Shown one piece after another: positions 8,490 to 17,079 of a stretch of DNA of 48,264 bases. The stretch spans positions 1-48,264 of the forward strand of contig NZ_JAEAGR010000021.1 in NCBI RefSeq assembly GCF_015999265.1. The letters are read 5' to 3'. Position numbers and translations under genes: made by a program. The notes below the pieces were generated by a model. That model ran no database searches. It worked only from the letters and a program-made list of their open reading frames with translations, and had not been told where the DNA came from. Within the stretch, counting starts at the first letter, position 1; every line of letters begins with the position of its first letter. Source of the DNA: Mobilitalea sibirica. Lineage in GTDB: Bacteria; Bacillota; Clostridia; Lachnospirales; Lachnospiraceae.

Positions 8490-9725
8490 ATGAGCAAGGT
8501 TTTAGTGGTAGGTGGCGGCGCTTCCGGTATGATGGCTGCGATATTTGCCGCCCGTAACGGACATACGGTTACATTATTTGAAAAAAATGAAAAGCTGGGT
8601 AAAAAGCTGTTTATAACCGGAAAGGGCAGATGTAATCTTACAAATGCCTGCGATAGAGATACTTTTTTTGATAATGTTGTCTCAAATTCAAAATTTTTAT
8701 TTGGTTCCTTTAATAAATTTAATAATTATGATGTCATTGATTTTTTTGAACAACTGGGTATGCCTGTTAAGATAGAACGAGGAAACCGGGTTTTTCCTGT
8801 TTCGGATAAATCCTCCGATGTTATTGCAGCTTTAAGGCAAGAGTTGGACCGGTTGGGAGTGATGATTTGCTATCGAAGCGAAGTAACCAAAATATTAATC
8901 CGTAATAATGAATTCTATGGTTTAATACTAAAGGATCAAAAGGAAGAATATTACGGAGACTCCGTTATTATTGCAACCGGTGGTTTATCTTATCCCCTGA
9001 CCGGTTCTACCGGAGACGGTTATACTTTTGCGAAAAATATAGGGCATAGAATAACCGAATTATCCCCTTCCTTGGTTCCTATCCATGTAAAAGAAGCTTA
9101 TATTAAGGATTTAATGGGTCTTTCCTTAAAGAACATAGAAGTAACGGTTACAAATGAACAGAAAGTTATATATCGTGATTTTGGCGAGCTATTATTTACT
9201 CATTTTGGTGTTAGCGGGCCTGTGGTTTTAAGCGCCAGCAGCTTTATCATTCCTTATTTAAAGAGTAGTAAAAAGCTTATACTCAATATAGATTTAAAAC
9301 CGGCATTGTCACCGGAACAGTTGGATGCCCGAATCTTACGGGATTTTGAAGAATTTAAAAACAAACAATTTAAGAATTCCCTTGACCACCTATTGCCAAA
9401 TAAGCTAATTGATGTTATTATTCGTCTAAGCCACATTGATTCAGAAAAGAAAGTAAACTCTATTACCAAAGAAGAACGCCTTCGCCTTGTGACGTTATTA
9501 AAGAATTTAACCTTTCAAATCACGAAGCTAAGTGATTATAGCCAGGCTGTCATAACAAAAGGTGGAATTCATGTTAAGGAAATCCACCCTTCAACAATGG
9601 AATCAAAATTGACGAAGAATGTCTATTTTGTGGGAGAACTGCTTGATTTAGATGCATTAACAGGAGGATATAACCTTCAGATTGCATGGTCAACCGCTTT
9701 TGCGGCAGGTAGCAGCATAAACTAG
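8490..9725 (+). CDS. HI0933/BaiN-like FAD-dependent oxidoreductase
   Basis: The 411-aa cytoplasmic flavoprotein starts with the FAD dinucleotide-binding motif VVGGGASGMMAA (residues 5-16). The HI0933-family signature GKKLFITGKGRCNLTN follows (about 38-53), and the C-terminal FAD contact GELLDLDALTGGYNLQIAW is present. Members are annotated as aminoacetone-oxidase-like or BaiN-like (bile-acid) flavoproteins. The physiological substrate is usually unknown, and I assign none. AAAAGGTGG lies before the ATG. It precedes cmk by 111 bp, a gene pair often seen in Clostridia. Confidence 0.9.
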   Translation: MSKVLVVGGGASGMMAAIFAARNGHTVTLFEKNEKLGKKLFITGKGRCNLTNACDRDTFFDNVVSNSKFLFGSFNKFNNYDVIDFFEQLGMPVKIERGNRVFPVSDKSSDVIAALRQELDRLGVMICYRSEVTKILIRNNEFYGLILKDQKEEYYGDSVIIATGGLSYPLTGSTGDGYTFAKNIGHRITELSPSLVPIHVKEAYIKDLMGLSLKNIEVTVTNEQKVIYRDFGELLFTHFGVSGPVVLSASSFIIPYLKSSKKLILNIDLKPALSPEQLDARILRDFEEFKNKQFKNSLDHLLPNKLIDVIIRLSHIDSEKKVNSITKEERLRLVTLLKNLTFQITKLSDYSQAVITKGGIHVKEIHPSTMESKLTKNVYFVGELLDLDALTGGYNLQIAWSTAFAAGSSIN

Positions 9726-9836
9726 GTTATATAAAAATATATAATAAGACTATTGAACTAAATTATCTAAAAAGATATGAATAACGAAGAATTTCGTGAA
9801 TAGATGAAAGAAATTAAATCACGGAGGAAAAATAGA

Positions 9837-10517
9837 ATGAAGCATATTAGTATTGCAATTGATGGACCTGCAGGAGCCGGAAAGAGTACCATAGCGAGAC
9901 AAATTGCCAAAGAACTTGGTTTTATTTACGTTGATACCGGCGCCATGTATCGGGCTATGGCACTATATTTTATTCGTAACGACATTGACTCCTCTGACAG
10001 TAAAAAGATTGAAGAAGCTTGTCCCTATGTGAATGTATCAATTGAATATAAGGACGGTGAACAGTTAGTCATATTAAACGGAGAGAATGTTAACGGTCTT
10101 ATTAGAACAGAAGCAGTAGGTAATATGGCAAGTGCAGCTTCCATTAATAAGTCGGTTCGTCTTAAACTGGTTGAACTGCAGCAAGACCTTGCTAAAAAAG
10201 CGAATGTCGTAATGGATGGCCGAGATATTGGAACCTATGTACTTCCAGGTGCAGACCTAAAAATATATTTAACTGCAAGTACAAAAGAAAGGGCCAGAAG
10301 AAGATGGGCTGAGCTGAAGGAAAAAGGCATTGATGCTGACATGAACGAAATAGAGAAAGACATTGAAAGCCGTGATTTTCGGGATATGAACCGGGAGTTT
10401 GCTCCTTTAAAGCAGGCGGAGGATGCTATTTATGTTGATACCTCCAATCTTACGATTGATGAAGTGATTCAAAAAATCTTATTATATTATCAAAAAATTA
10501 ATCAGAAAAGGAAGTAG
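9837..10517 (+). CDS. cmk: Cytidylate kinase
   Basis: Cmk phosphorylates CMP and dCMP with ATP in pyrimidine nucleotide salvage. The protein is 226 aa from the chosen start, with P-loop GPAGAGKST at about 10-18, the CMP-binding MDGRDIGTYVLP segment, and the RRWAELKEKG-ESRDFRD lid region. An earlier ATG (9804) is in frame, but GGAGG at 9823-9827 is correctly spaced only for 9837, where the family's N-terminus begins (M-K-H-I-S-I-A-I-D-G). The stop codon is 5 bp from the next start and the next SD lies inside this gene's end, so cmk and ispH-rpsA are coupled. Confidence 0.95.
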   Translation: MKHISIAIDGPAGAGKSTIARQIAKELGFIYVDTGAMYRAMALYFIRNDIDSSDSKKIEEACPYVNVSIEYKDGEQLVILNGENVNGLIRTEAVGNMASAASINKSVRLKLVELQQDLAKKANVVMDGRDIGTYVLPGADLKIYLTASTKERARRRWAELKEKGIDADMNEIEKDIESRDFRDMNREFAPLKQAEDAIYVDTSNLTIDEVIQKILLYYQKINQKRK

Positions 10518-10522
10518 ATAAT

Positions 10523-12529
10523 TTGAAGATAGAAACTGCATTAAGTGCAGGATTTTGTTTTGGTGTAAAACGGGCGGTCGATCTGGTATATAAAGAGACG
10601 GCCGAATCTGAACTTGTATATACTTATGGTCCTATTATTCACAATGAAGAGGTCACGAATGATTTATCTAAAAAAGGGGTTAAAGTGATCAATTCTATGG
10701 AAGAATTAAAAGAGTTGCCCGCGGGTACAATAATTATAAGATCCCATGGTGTTTCAAAAGCAATTTATGATGAACTTGTTTCTTACGGTCATAAAATTAT
10801 TGATGCAACCTGTCCCTATGTCTTAAAAATACATAGGATTGTTATGGAACAAAGCGAAGCCGGTCGGTATATTATAATCATTGGCAACAGAAATCATCCT
10901 GAAGTGCAAGGAATTATCGGTTGGTGTAAAAACACCAATCCCAATAAGGATGATAACACCACTGTACAGAAGGAAAGCCTTCCCAATTATATCGTAATGG
11001 AAGATATATGTGAAGCGGAACAATTTGATCTACCAACAGATACAAAAATATGTATCGTTTCGCAGACGACATATAATTACAATAAATTTCAAGAATTAGT
11101 TGAAATTATATCAAAAAAGGGTTATGATATATTTGTTTTAAATACGATTTGCAACGCTACTGAAAAGCGGCAATCTGAGGCCTATGAATTGGCAAAAAAA
11201 TCCGATGCCATGATCGTCATAGGTTCAAAACAAAGCTCTAATACAAGAAAGCTTTATGAAATCTGTAAAAAAGAATGTGAAAATACTTACTATATACAGA
11301 AACTTGATGACCTGGATTTAAATCTTTTTAAATCTTATCGAAACGTAGGTATTACAGCAGGGGCTTCGACCCCAAACAATATTATCAAGGAGGTTCTTAC
11401 CGCTATGTCAGAAAAGAGTTTTGAACAATTATTGGAGGAAGAGAAAGTAGTAGAAATAAACAACGGTGATGTTGTAGAAGGAATTGTCTTGGGTGTCAAA
11501 GAAGATGAAATCATCTTAAATATAGGCTACAAGTCGGAAGGTATCATTACAAGAAATGAGTATACGAATACACCTAATCTAGATCTTACAACTGTTGTAA
11601 AGGTCGGAGATAAGATGCAGGCGAAAGTACTTAAAGTAAATGATGGTGAAGGACAAGTAGCATTGACCTACAAGAGACTCGCTGCTGAGAAAGGAAACAA
11701 GAGACTGGAAGAAGCTTTTAATAACCATGAGGTATTATCCGCTAAGGTTGCTGCTGTATTAAACGGCGGTTTAAGCGTAATCATTGACGAAGCAAGAGTA
11801 TTCATTCCCGCTAGCTTAATTTCAGATTCCTATGAGAAAGATTTAACTAAATATGCCGGTGAAAAGATTGAATTTGTGATTACCGAATTTAATCCGAAGA
11901 AAAGAAGAATTATCGGTGATCGTAAGCAGTTAATTGTTGCAAAGAAAGAAGTTTTAAAGAAAGCTTTATTTGAAAAAATTCAGGTTGGTATGACAGTAGA
12001 AGGTACTGTGAAGAACATCACTGATTTTGGTGCTTTTATCGATTTAGGTGGAGCTGATGGTCTGCTTCATATTTCTGAAATGTCTTGGGGAAGAGTTGAA
12101 AATCCTAAGAAAGTATTTAAAGTGGGCGATACCGTGAAAGCCTATATTAAAGATATTCAGGGTGAAAAAATTGCTCTCAGCTTAAAATTTGAGAATGAAA
12201 ATCCATGGATTGATGCAGAAACCAAATATGCAGTTGGTAACACTGTTACCGGTGTGGTAGCTCGTATGACTGATTTTGGTGCATTTGTTGAACTTGAACC
12301 GGGCATTGATGCATTACTTCATGTATCTCAGATATCAAGAGAACATGTTGAAAAACCTGCGGATGCGTTAAAAATCGGACAGGAAATCACTGCAAAGGTA
12401 GTAGAGCTTAATAAAGAAGAAAAGAAAATCAGCTTAAGTATTAAAGCTTTGGAAGCTCCTGATAAAGAAGAGACAGCAGAAACCGCATCAGATGATGTAT
12501 CTGAAGCTGATCCCGAGACACAGGCTTAA
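10523..12529 (+). CDS. ispH-rpsA: Fusion of HMBPP reductase (IspH) and ribosomal protein S1
   Basis: This 668-aa protein joins two functions. Residues 1 to about 285 are IspH, the last enzyme of the MEP isoprenoid pathway, with [4Fe-4S] cysteines C12, C97 and C210 and substrate-site histidines H40, H75 and H125. Residues about 305-645 hold four S1 RNA-binding domains; the third and fourth carry the clear signatures TDFGAFIDLGGADGLLHISE and TDFGAFVELEPGIDALLHVS. An acidic tail ends the protein. The start is TTG (10523) behind AAGGAAG. Such fusions are known in Clostridia. Compared with E. coli IspH there is an extra segment of roughly 15 residues after residue 135 (KNTNPNKDDNTTVQKES). Confidence 0.95.
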   Translation: MKIETALSAGFCFGVKRAVDLVYKETAESELVYTYGPIIHNEEVTNDLSKKGVKVINSMEELKELPAGTIIIRSHGVSKAIYDELVSYGHKIIDATCPYVLKIHRIVMEQSEAGRYIIIIGNRNHPEVQGIIGWCKNTNPNKDDNTTVQKESLPNYIVMEDICEAEQFDLPTDTKICIVSQTTYNYNKFQELVEIISKKGYDIFVLNTICNATEKRQSEAYELAKKSDAMIVIGSKQSSNTRKLYEICKKECENTYYIQKLDDLDLNLFKSYRNVGITAGASTPNNIIKEVLTAMSEKSFEQLLEEEKVVEINNGDVVEGIVLGVKEDEIILNIGYKSEGIITRNEYTNTPNLDLTTVVKVGDKMQAKVLKVNDGEGQVALTYKRLAAEKGNKRLEEAFNNHEVLSAKVAAVLNGGLSVIIDEARVFIPASLISDSYEKDLTKYAGEKIEFVITEFNPKKRRIIGDRKQLIVAKKEVLKKALFEKIQVGMTVEGTVKNITDFGAFIDLGGADGLLHISEMSWGRVENPKKVFKVGDTVKAYIKDIQGEKIALSLKFENENPWIDAETKYAVGNTVTGVVARMTDFGAFVELEPGIDALLHVSQISREHVEKPADALKIGQEITAKVVELNKEEKKISLSIKALEAPDKEETAETASDDVSEADPETQA

Positions 12530-12579
12530 GTATATTGACTTGAATACACTACGATACGGATGATAAAGGAGATTAAAAC

Positions 12580-13359
12580 GTGCTGGGTAGTTATGAGGTA
12601 TTTAAACAATCCATCTATGGATTGACCAAAATTGACTTGAATTCTTATAAAGAGCGTCAGATGAAAAGGCGGATCGAGGCCTTGATTTCAAAGCATGGAA
12701 TTACCTCTTTTAGTGAGTATTTTGAAAAGTTGAAAACTGACAAAGCTGCCTTTGAGGAATTTATTAACTATATAACGATTAATGTATCAGAGTTCTATCG
12801 AAATCCAGAGCAATGGACTTTATTGGAACAAGAAATATTACCATATTTATTTGATAACTTTGGAAGAAATCTCAAGATATGGAGCGCTGCATGTTCCACC
12901 GGTGATGAACCATATTCTTTAGCTATGCTGCTATTGAAAATGTTACCGCACAATAAAATCAAGATATATGCTACTGATATCGATAAATTAGTTATGGAAA
13001 AGGCTAAAATTGGTCTTTATCACGAAAAAAGCCTTAAGTCTTTACCCGAAGAATTTCTAAAGAAATATTTCACGAAGGTAAATGATAGAACATATCAGAT
13101 ATCCGATGTTGTTAAGGATTGCGTAGAATTTAACCAGCATGATTTATTAAAGGATTCCTATCCAAAGGATTGTGACATCATCATTTGCCGTAATGTATTG
13201 ATTTATTTTACGGATGATGCAAAAAATCAGATATATAAAAAATTTAATCAGTCCTTAAAAAACGGTGGATTATTATTTGTTGGTAGTACAGAACAGATTA
13301 TTCAGGCCCAACAACTAAATTTTCATAATTTTAAATCATTCTTTTATAAAAAAATATAA
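12580..13359 (+). CDS. cheR: CheR-type chemoreceptor glutamate methyltransferase
   Basis: CheR transfers methyl groups from SAM to glutamates of chemoreceptors during adaptation. The 259-aa protein has a helical CheR N-terminal domain (about 1-65), then NVSEFYRNPEQW, the SAM-binding WSAACSTGDEPYSLAM, ATDIDKLVMEKAK and CRNVLIYF, all typical of the family. Translation starts at GTG (12580) behind AAAGGAG. No other chemotaxis gene lies in the window, so it is an orphan cheR. A strong terminator follows. Confidence 0.93.
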   Translation: MLGSYEVFKQSIYGLTKIDLNSYKERQMKRRIEALISKHGITSFSEYFEKLKTDKAAFEEFINYITINVSEFYRNPEQWTLLEQEILPYLFDNFGRNLKIWSAACSTGDEPYSLAMLLLKMLPHNKIKIYATDIDKLVMEKAKIGLYHEKSLKSLPEEFLKKYFTKVNDRTYQISDVVKDCVEFNQHDLLKDSYPKDCDIIICRNVLIYFTDDAKNQIYKKFNQSLKNGGLLFVGSTEQIIQAQQLNFHNFKSFFYKKI

Positions 13360-13406
13360 TATAATGAAGTTATTTATGATTACAATAGATTACTTCTTAA
13401 CCTTAT

Positions 13407-13463
13407 AATTGTAGGGGTATCCTCTCATTTTGATAAAATGAAGGGATATCCCTACAATTTTTT
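13407..13463 (+). terminator. Terminator after cheR
   Basis: A long stem (AATTGTAGGG...TATCC paired with GGATATCCCTACAATT) carries an inner CATTTTGATAAAATG hairpin and is followed by a T-run from about 13458. Confidence 0.88.
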
Positions 13464-13582
13464 ACTTGATTAATACATTTATTTTACTGCTATATTAAGC
13501 TTTTGTTGAGGGATAATAATTTCATAAAATAGTTTTTAGTGACTGCTCGTAAACAAAATCACATTAGGAGGAACAGTTTCAT

Positions 13583-14173
13583 ATGGAGTTATCACCAAAA
13601 CTGTATCGTATTATTGTAAGACCGAAATGGTTTAATCACAGCTTATTAAATCATACTTTTTTAACATGTTTTGATTTTTCTGATAAAACCGTACTTGATT
13701 TTGGATGTGGAATTGGTACCAGTTCAATCATTTTCCCAAAGGATAATTATATTGGTGTCGATTGTGATAGTTCAAGAATTAAATACGCCAGAAGATTATA
13801 TCCGAATAATAAATTTATAACCATGTCAGCGGATAATATTCCAATTCCGAACAGATCCATAGATTATATATTGGTAATGTCCGTATTGCATCACATCTCA
13901 AACAATCAACTGCGTCAAGTTTTAAATGAATTCAGCAGAATATTAAATAATAATGGTAAAATCATTATTGTGGAGCCTTGTCTATATCAAAATTGTAATC
14001 TATGTAATTGGTTTATGACACACATAGATAAGGGTAAGTATATCCGACAGGAAAGTGAATATACACGAATACTACATCAGGCAGATTATTATACACATAC
14101 ATTAAAGAGATTCCATCAATTGGGACTTTATAATAAAATTATGATGATAGCTTCACCACATAGAAAAGAATAA
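13583..14173 (+). CDS. Class I SAM-dependent methyltransferase
   Basis: The 196-aa cytoplasmic protein has the Methyltransf_11 motifs. Motif I is VLDFGCGIG (37-45), the acidic end of strand 2 is in GVDCDSS, motif II lies around MSADNIPIPNRSIDYILVMSVLHH, and NNNGKIIIVEP is the post-core strand. The substrate cannot be read from the sequence. The C-terminal third is unusually Cys/Tyr-rich (CLYQNCNLCNW). The gene has its own SD (AGGAGG) and sits alone between two terminators, so it is probably transcribed by itself. Confidence 0.85.
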   Translation: MELSPKLYRIIVRPKWFNHSLLNHTFLTCFDFSDKTVLDFGCGIGTSSIIFPKDNYIGVDCDSSRIKYARRLYPNNKFITMSADNIPIPNRSIDYILVMSVLHHISNNQLRQVLNEFSRILNNNGKIIIVEPCLYQNCNLCNWFMTHIDKGKYIRQESEYTRILHQADYYTHTLKRFHQLGLYNKIMMIASPHRKE

Positions 14174-14184
14174 TATAGTAGGCC

Positions 14185-14223
14185 TAAGGGTTGTCGCACT
14201 TAATGTGCTGCACCCTTTTTATG
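14185..14223 (+). terminator. Terminator after the methyltransferase
   Basis: AAGGGT and GCAC pair with GTGC and ACCCTT around a short loop, followed by TTTTT at about 14216-14220. Confidence 0.75.
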
Positions 14224-14290
14224 TAACAGTTGTTTATCAAACATTAGGTCTTAAAAATAGGGTATAAGTGTCATGGTAAATTAATACAAA

Positions 14291-14612
14291 GGCAGGTTGC
14301 TGACAAGTCAGAAGGTGTTGGGATGCCATTTTGAAAGCATTTGTAGTTTACGTACAGTTATTGGGTACCTGAGGAACGATGAAATCAGACGTGCGACAAA
14401 TCGCACGAGCGCAAACTGTTTGACGAGGGAAATAGTGAGAAAAGCTATTGAATTGGTTTTCTCACTATTTTGTGAGGAGTTTTTGCGCCGTCTGATAGTT
14501 TCAAGTGTGCGAAGGTGCCTTAGAACTGCTAGTAAACTGGAACTAGCTTTTCAAAATAGCTTCCCACTACCTGGAGTTTTTTCAGCAACCGTCCCTAGAA
14601 TAAACAGCGAAA
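14291..14612. repeat. Structured repeat family, copy 1
   Basis: This ~320-bp block is homologous to 37611-37967. It folds into nested stems: P1 14295-14303 with 14582-14590; P2 14320-14338 with 14546-14565; P4 14381-14391 with 14489-14502; P5 hairpin 14391-14406; P6 14409-14416 with 14479-14488; P7 14430-14443 with 14457-14470. Copy 2 keeps every stem, partly through base-pair replacements. Conserved single-stranded stretches include ACGAGGGAAA and AGTAAACTGGAAC. Strand of action is unknown. It is not coding. It could be a large structured RNA, or a mobile element moved through folded single-stranded DNA. Confidence 0.8.
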
Positions 14613-14633
14613 ATATTTCGTGATAAATTTTGG

Positions 14634-14662
14634 TTGATTTTTAGTATGATATCGAGTATATT
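14634..14662 (+). promoter_or_regulatory. Probable plsX promoter
   Basis: TTGATT (14634-14639), a 17-bp spacer and TATATT (14657-14662) give a good sigma-A match, predicting a start near 14669 and a ~135-nt leader to plsX. The -35 box begins about 20 bp after repeat copy 1. Confidence 0.6.
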
Positions 14663-14802
14663 GATTAATAGATTAGCTTTTACTTGCAAATATACAATCT
14701 GTAGTAAGCTGATTATGGAATAAACGCATGATAAAGTATATGACGTGAATGTATTTTTGCGTTAACTAAGGATATGTCCCCTAGGGGCAGTTGGAGGTTG
14801 AT

Positions 14803-15816
14803 ATGCAGAAAATGATTACGGTTGCAGTTGATGCAATGGGTGGTGACAATGCGCCGGGCGAAATCATAAAAGGTGCAGTACTTGCTGTGCAAGACAAAGC
14901 TGATATCAAAGTGATATTAGTCGGTAAAGAAGATGTCATTAAGAAAGGGCTTGCTGAGTATAATTATGATAAAAAGCGAATCGATGTGGTACATGCCGAC
15001 GATATCATAACAAACTGTGAAGCACCTGTTTTGGCAATCCGCCGTAAAAAAACTTCTTCTATTGTTGTTGCGCTTAATCTGGTTAAAAACGGTGAAGCAG
15101 ATGCTTTTGTTTCTGCCGGAAGCACCGGAGCAGTGCTAGCGGGAGGACAATTAATTGTAGGTAGAATTAAAGGAGTGGAAAGACCTCCGCTGACACCGGT
15201 GATACCTACGATTAACGGTATAACCTTATTGGCAGACTGTGGCGCTAATGTGGATGCACGAGCGACCCACTTAGTTCAGTTTGCGAGAATGGGTTCCATT
15301 TATATGGAGAATGTGATCGGTATAAAGAATCCAAGGGTAGCTATCGTAAATATTGGAGCGGAAGAAGAAAAAGGCAATGCTTTGGTTAAAGAAACTTTTC
15401 CTTTACTTAAAAACTGTACCGATATTAATTTTATTGGTAGTATTGAAGCAAGAAATATACCGTATGGAGAAGCAGATGTTATTGTATGTGAAGCTTTTGT
15501 AGGTAATGTAATACTGAAGCTTTATGAAGGACTGGGATCAGCACTTCTGAAAAAAATTAAAGAAGGATTAATGAGCACTACGAAAAGCAAAATTGGTGCC
15601 TTATTAAGTAAATCTGCACTGAAAGAAACCTTGAAGGATTTTGATTTTTCAAGATATGGAGGAGCACCGTTATTAGGACTGAACGGATTAGTAGTAAAAA
15701 CTCACGGAAGTTCTAAAAGCAATGAGATACGCAATTCAATCCTCCAATGTGTAACATTTACAGAGCAGAAAATAAATGAAAAGATTGAAAAAAATCTTAA
15801 TAATAATGAAGCATAA
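14803..15816 (+). CDS. plsX: Phosphate acyltransferase PlsX
   Basis: PlsX converts acyl-ACP to acyl-phosphate, the donor used by PlsY in phosphatidic acid synthesis. The 337-aa protein shows the family N-terminus ITVAVDAMGGDNAPGEIIKG, SAGSTGAVLAGG and the C-terminal GAPLLGLNG. A TTG at 14791 is in frame, but its next bases are the SD GGAGG (14793-14797), so the ATG at 14803 is the start. A 10-bp palindrome CCCCTAGGGG (14778-14787) lies directly before the SD. plsX heads a plsX-acpP-rnc-smc-ftsY run, and its partner plsY is at 46331. Confidence 0.95.
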   Translation: MQKMITVAVDAMGGDNAPGEIIKGAVLAVQDKADIKVILVGKEDVIKKGLAEYNYDKKRIDVVHADDIITNCEAPVLAIRRKKTSSIVVALNLVKNGEADAFVSAGSTGAVLAGGQLIVGRIKGVERPPLTPVIPTINGITLLADCGANVDARATHLVQFARMGSIYMENVIGIKNPRVAIVNIGAEEEKGNALVKETFPLLKNCTDINFIGSIEARNIPYGEADVIVCEAFVGNVILKLYEGLGSALLKKIKEGLMSTTKSKIGALLSKSALKETLKDFDFSRYGGAPLLGLNGLVVKTHGSSKSNEIRNSILQCVTFTEQKINEKIEKNLNNNEA

Positions 15817-15899
15817 GTGTCATAGTATTACATGAACATCTAAGTAAATATGATACCAAATAAAAGAACAATAAATTGATTAAAGAAGGGTGAATGGTT

Positions 15900-16130
15900 A
15901 TGGAATTTGAAAAGCTGCAAAAAATCATTAGTGAAGTATTAAACGTGGAACAGGATGAGATTACAATGGATACGACCTTTGTTGACGATTTGGGAGCTGA
16001 TTCTTTGGATTTATTTCAAATTATCATGGGAATAGAAGAAGAATTTGATATCGAAATCGCTAATGAAGAAGCTGAAAACATTGTAACAGTTGGAGATGCT
16101 GTAGAACAGATTAAAAATGCTTTAAGCTAA
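15900..16130 (+). CDS. acpP: Acyl carrier protein
   Basis: This 76-aa acidic protein carries growing acyl chains on 4'-phosphopantetheine attached to Ser35 in the GADSLDLFQ motif. An ATG at 15894 is in frame, but the SD AAGGG (15886-15890) is only 3 nt from it and 9 nt from the ATG at 15900, so I choose 15900. It lies 83 bp after plsX and upstream of rnc-smc-ftsY, the usual Firmicutes order without fabD and fabG. Confidence 0.96.
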   Translation: MEFEKLQKIISEVLNVEQDEITMDTTFVDDLGADSLDLFQIIMGIEEEFDIEIANEEAENIVTVGDAVEQIKNALS

Positions 16131-16181
16131 TGTAAAATAATGCACCATATGATTTCTCACAGTTATCTTTTTTAATGTGGC

Positions 16182-16216
16182 ACCAAGAAACTATAATGAG
16201 TTTCTTTCGGTTTGTT
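16182..16216 (+). terminator. Possible terminator after acpP
   Basis: AAGAAACT (16185-16192) pairs with AGTTTCTT (16199-16206), with outer ACC/GGT pairs, followed by TTTG-TTTA. The stem is AT-rich, so termination may be partial. Confidence 0.5.
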
Positions 16217-16228
16217 TATGTTAAGAGG

Positions 16229-16280
16229 TATGGAAAAGCCCTATGAATAAGGCTAGCCTTATTTAATTGGGCTTTTCATA
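16229..16280. repeat. Two-tier palindrome between acpP and rnc
   Basis: Outer arms TATG(G)AAAAGCCC and GGGCTTTTCATA enclose a perfect 18-bp palindrome (16246-16263), making a cruciform-like structure just before rnc. It may be a terminator or processing site; no long T-run follows. Confidence 0.55.
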
Positions 16281-16306
16281 TAGAATTAGATAGGAAAGCT
16301 ATAAAT

Positions 16307-17062
16307 ATGAAATCTAATCGAAGGGAGGACGATATAAGATATATGAGATCACATAAGAAGTCTGATATTTTACAAGCCATGGAAAATAAAATTAATTACC
16401 GCTTTAAAACACCTTCTCTGTTATATCATGCATTAACTCATAGCTCCTATGCAAACGAGATGAGACTTTCCAAGGACAAGAACAATGAACGTCTGGAGTT
16501 TTTGGGAGATGCAGTACTAGAGCTGGTAACTAGCGAATATGTCTTTCTGGAATATAAGGATCTTCCCGAGGGTGATTTAACAAAACTACGTGCCAGTATA
16601 GTCTGTGAGCAGACACTTTCTTCCTGTGCCCGCGATCTAAATATTGGTGAGTATTTATTACTTGGTAAAGGGGAGGACGCTTCCGGTGGAAGGGAGAGAG
16701 AATCTATCTTATCAGATGCCTTAGAAGCGATGATAGGGGCAATCTATCTCGACGGTGGTTTTACTAATGCAAAAGAGTTTATATGGAACTTTGTGTTATC
16801 TAATATACAGAATAAAGAGCTCTTTTTCGATAGCAAGACTATCTTACAGGAAATTATTCAAAATGAGGATAATAAGCAAAAGATACGTTATAAATTAATC
16901 TCTGAGGATGGACCTGACCATAACAAGACCTTCACCATTGCTGTGTATGTCGGTAACACGGAAATCGGTTGTGGTACAGGCCGGACAAAGAAGGCAGCGG
17001 AACAGGAAGCAGCCAATCAGGCAATACAAAAGCTTCAAGATAATGTGAAAATACAAAAGTAA
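16307..17062 (+). CDS. rnc: Ribonuclease III
   Basis: RNase III cleaves double-stranded RNA in rRNA maturation and mRNA decay. The nuclease domain (about 25-150) has the catalytic signature ERLEFLGDAV (61-70) and SDALEAMIGAIYLDGG. A dsRNA-binding domain follows (about 177-248, ending GTGRTKKAAEQEAANQAI). The ATG at 16307 has AGGAAAG 8 nt upstream. An alternative ATG at 16343 follows GGGAGG with a rather long 14-nt gap, and would give a 239-aa protein. The start is therefore not fully settled. smc begins 17 bp after the stop. Confidence 0.95.
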   Translation: MKSNRREDDIRYMRSHKKSDILQAMENKINYRFKTPSLLYHALTHSSYANEMRLSKDKNNERLEFLGDAVLELVTSEYVFLEYKDLPEGDLTKLRASIVCEQTLSSCARDLNIGEYLLLGKGEDASGGRERESILSDALEAMIGAIYLDGGFTNAKEFIWNFVLSNIQNKELFFDSKTILQEIIQNEDNKQKIRYKLISEDGPDHNKTFTIAVYVGNTEIGCGTGRTKKAAEQEAANQAIQKLQDNVKIQK

Positions 17063-17079
17063 CAGATGGGGGACTATAA

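Noticed and set aside
14391-14406. GTGCG at the start of hairpin P5 as a possible group II intron 5' end
   Set aside because: No domain V-like hairpin, no reverse transcriptase, and the element is too short; the motif sits inside a stem in the middle of the repeat.
14297-14623. A 108-codon open frame running through structured repeat copy 1
   Set aside because: Its sequence is dictated by nested RNA-type stems, copy 2 does not keep the frame, and it has no clear SD or recognisable domain.
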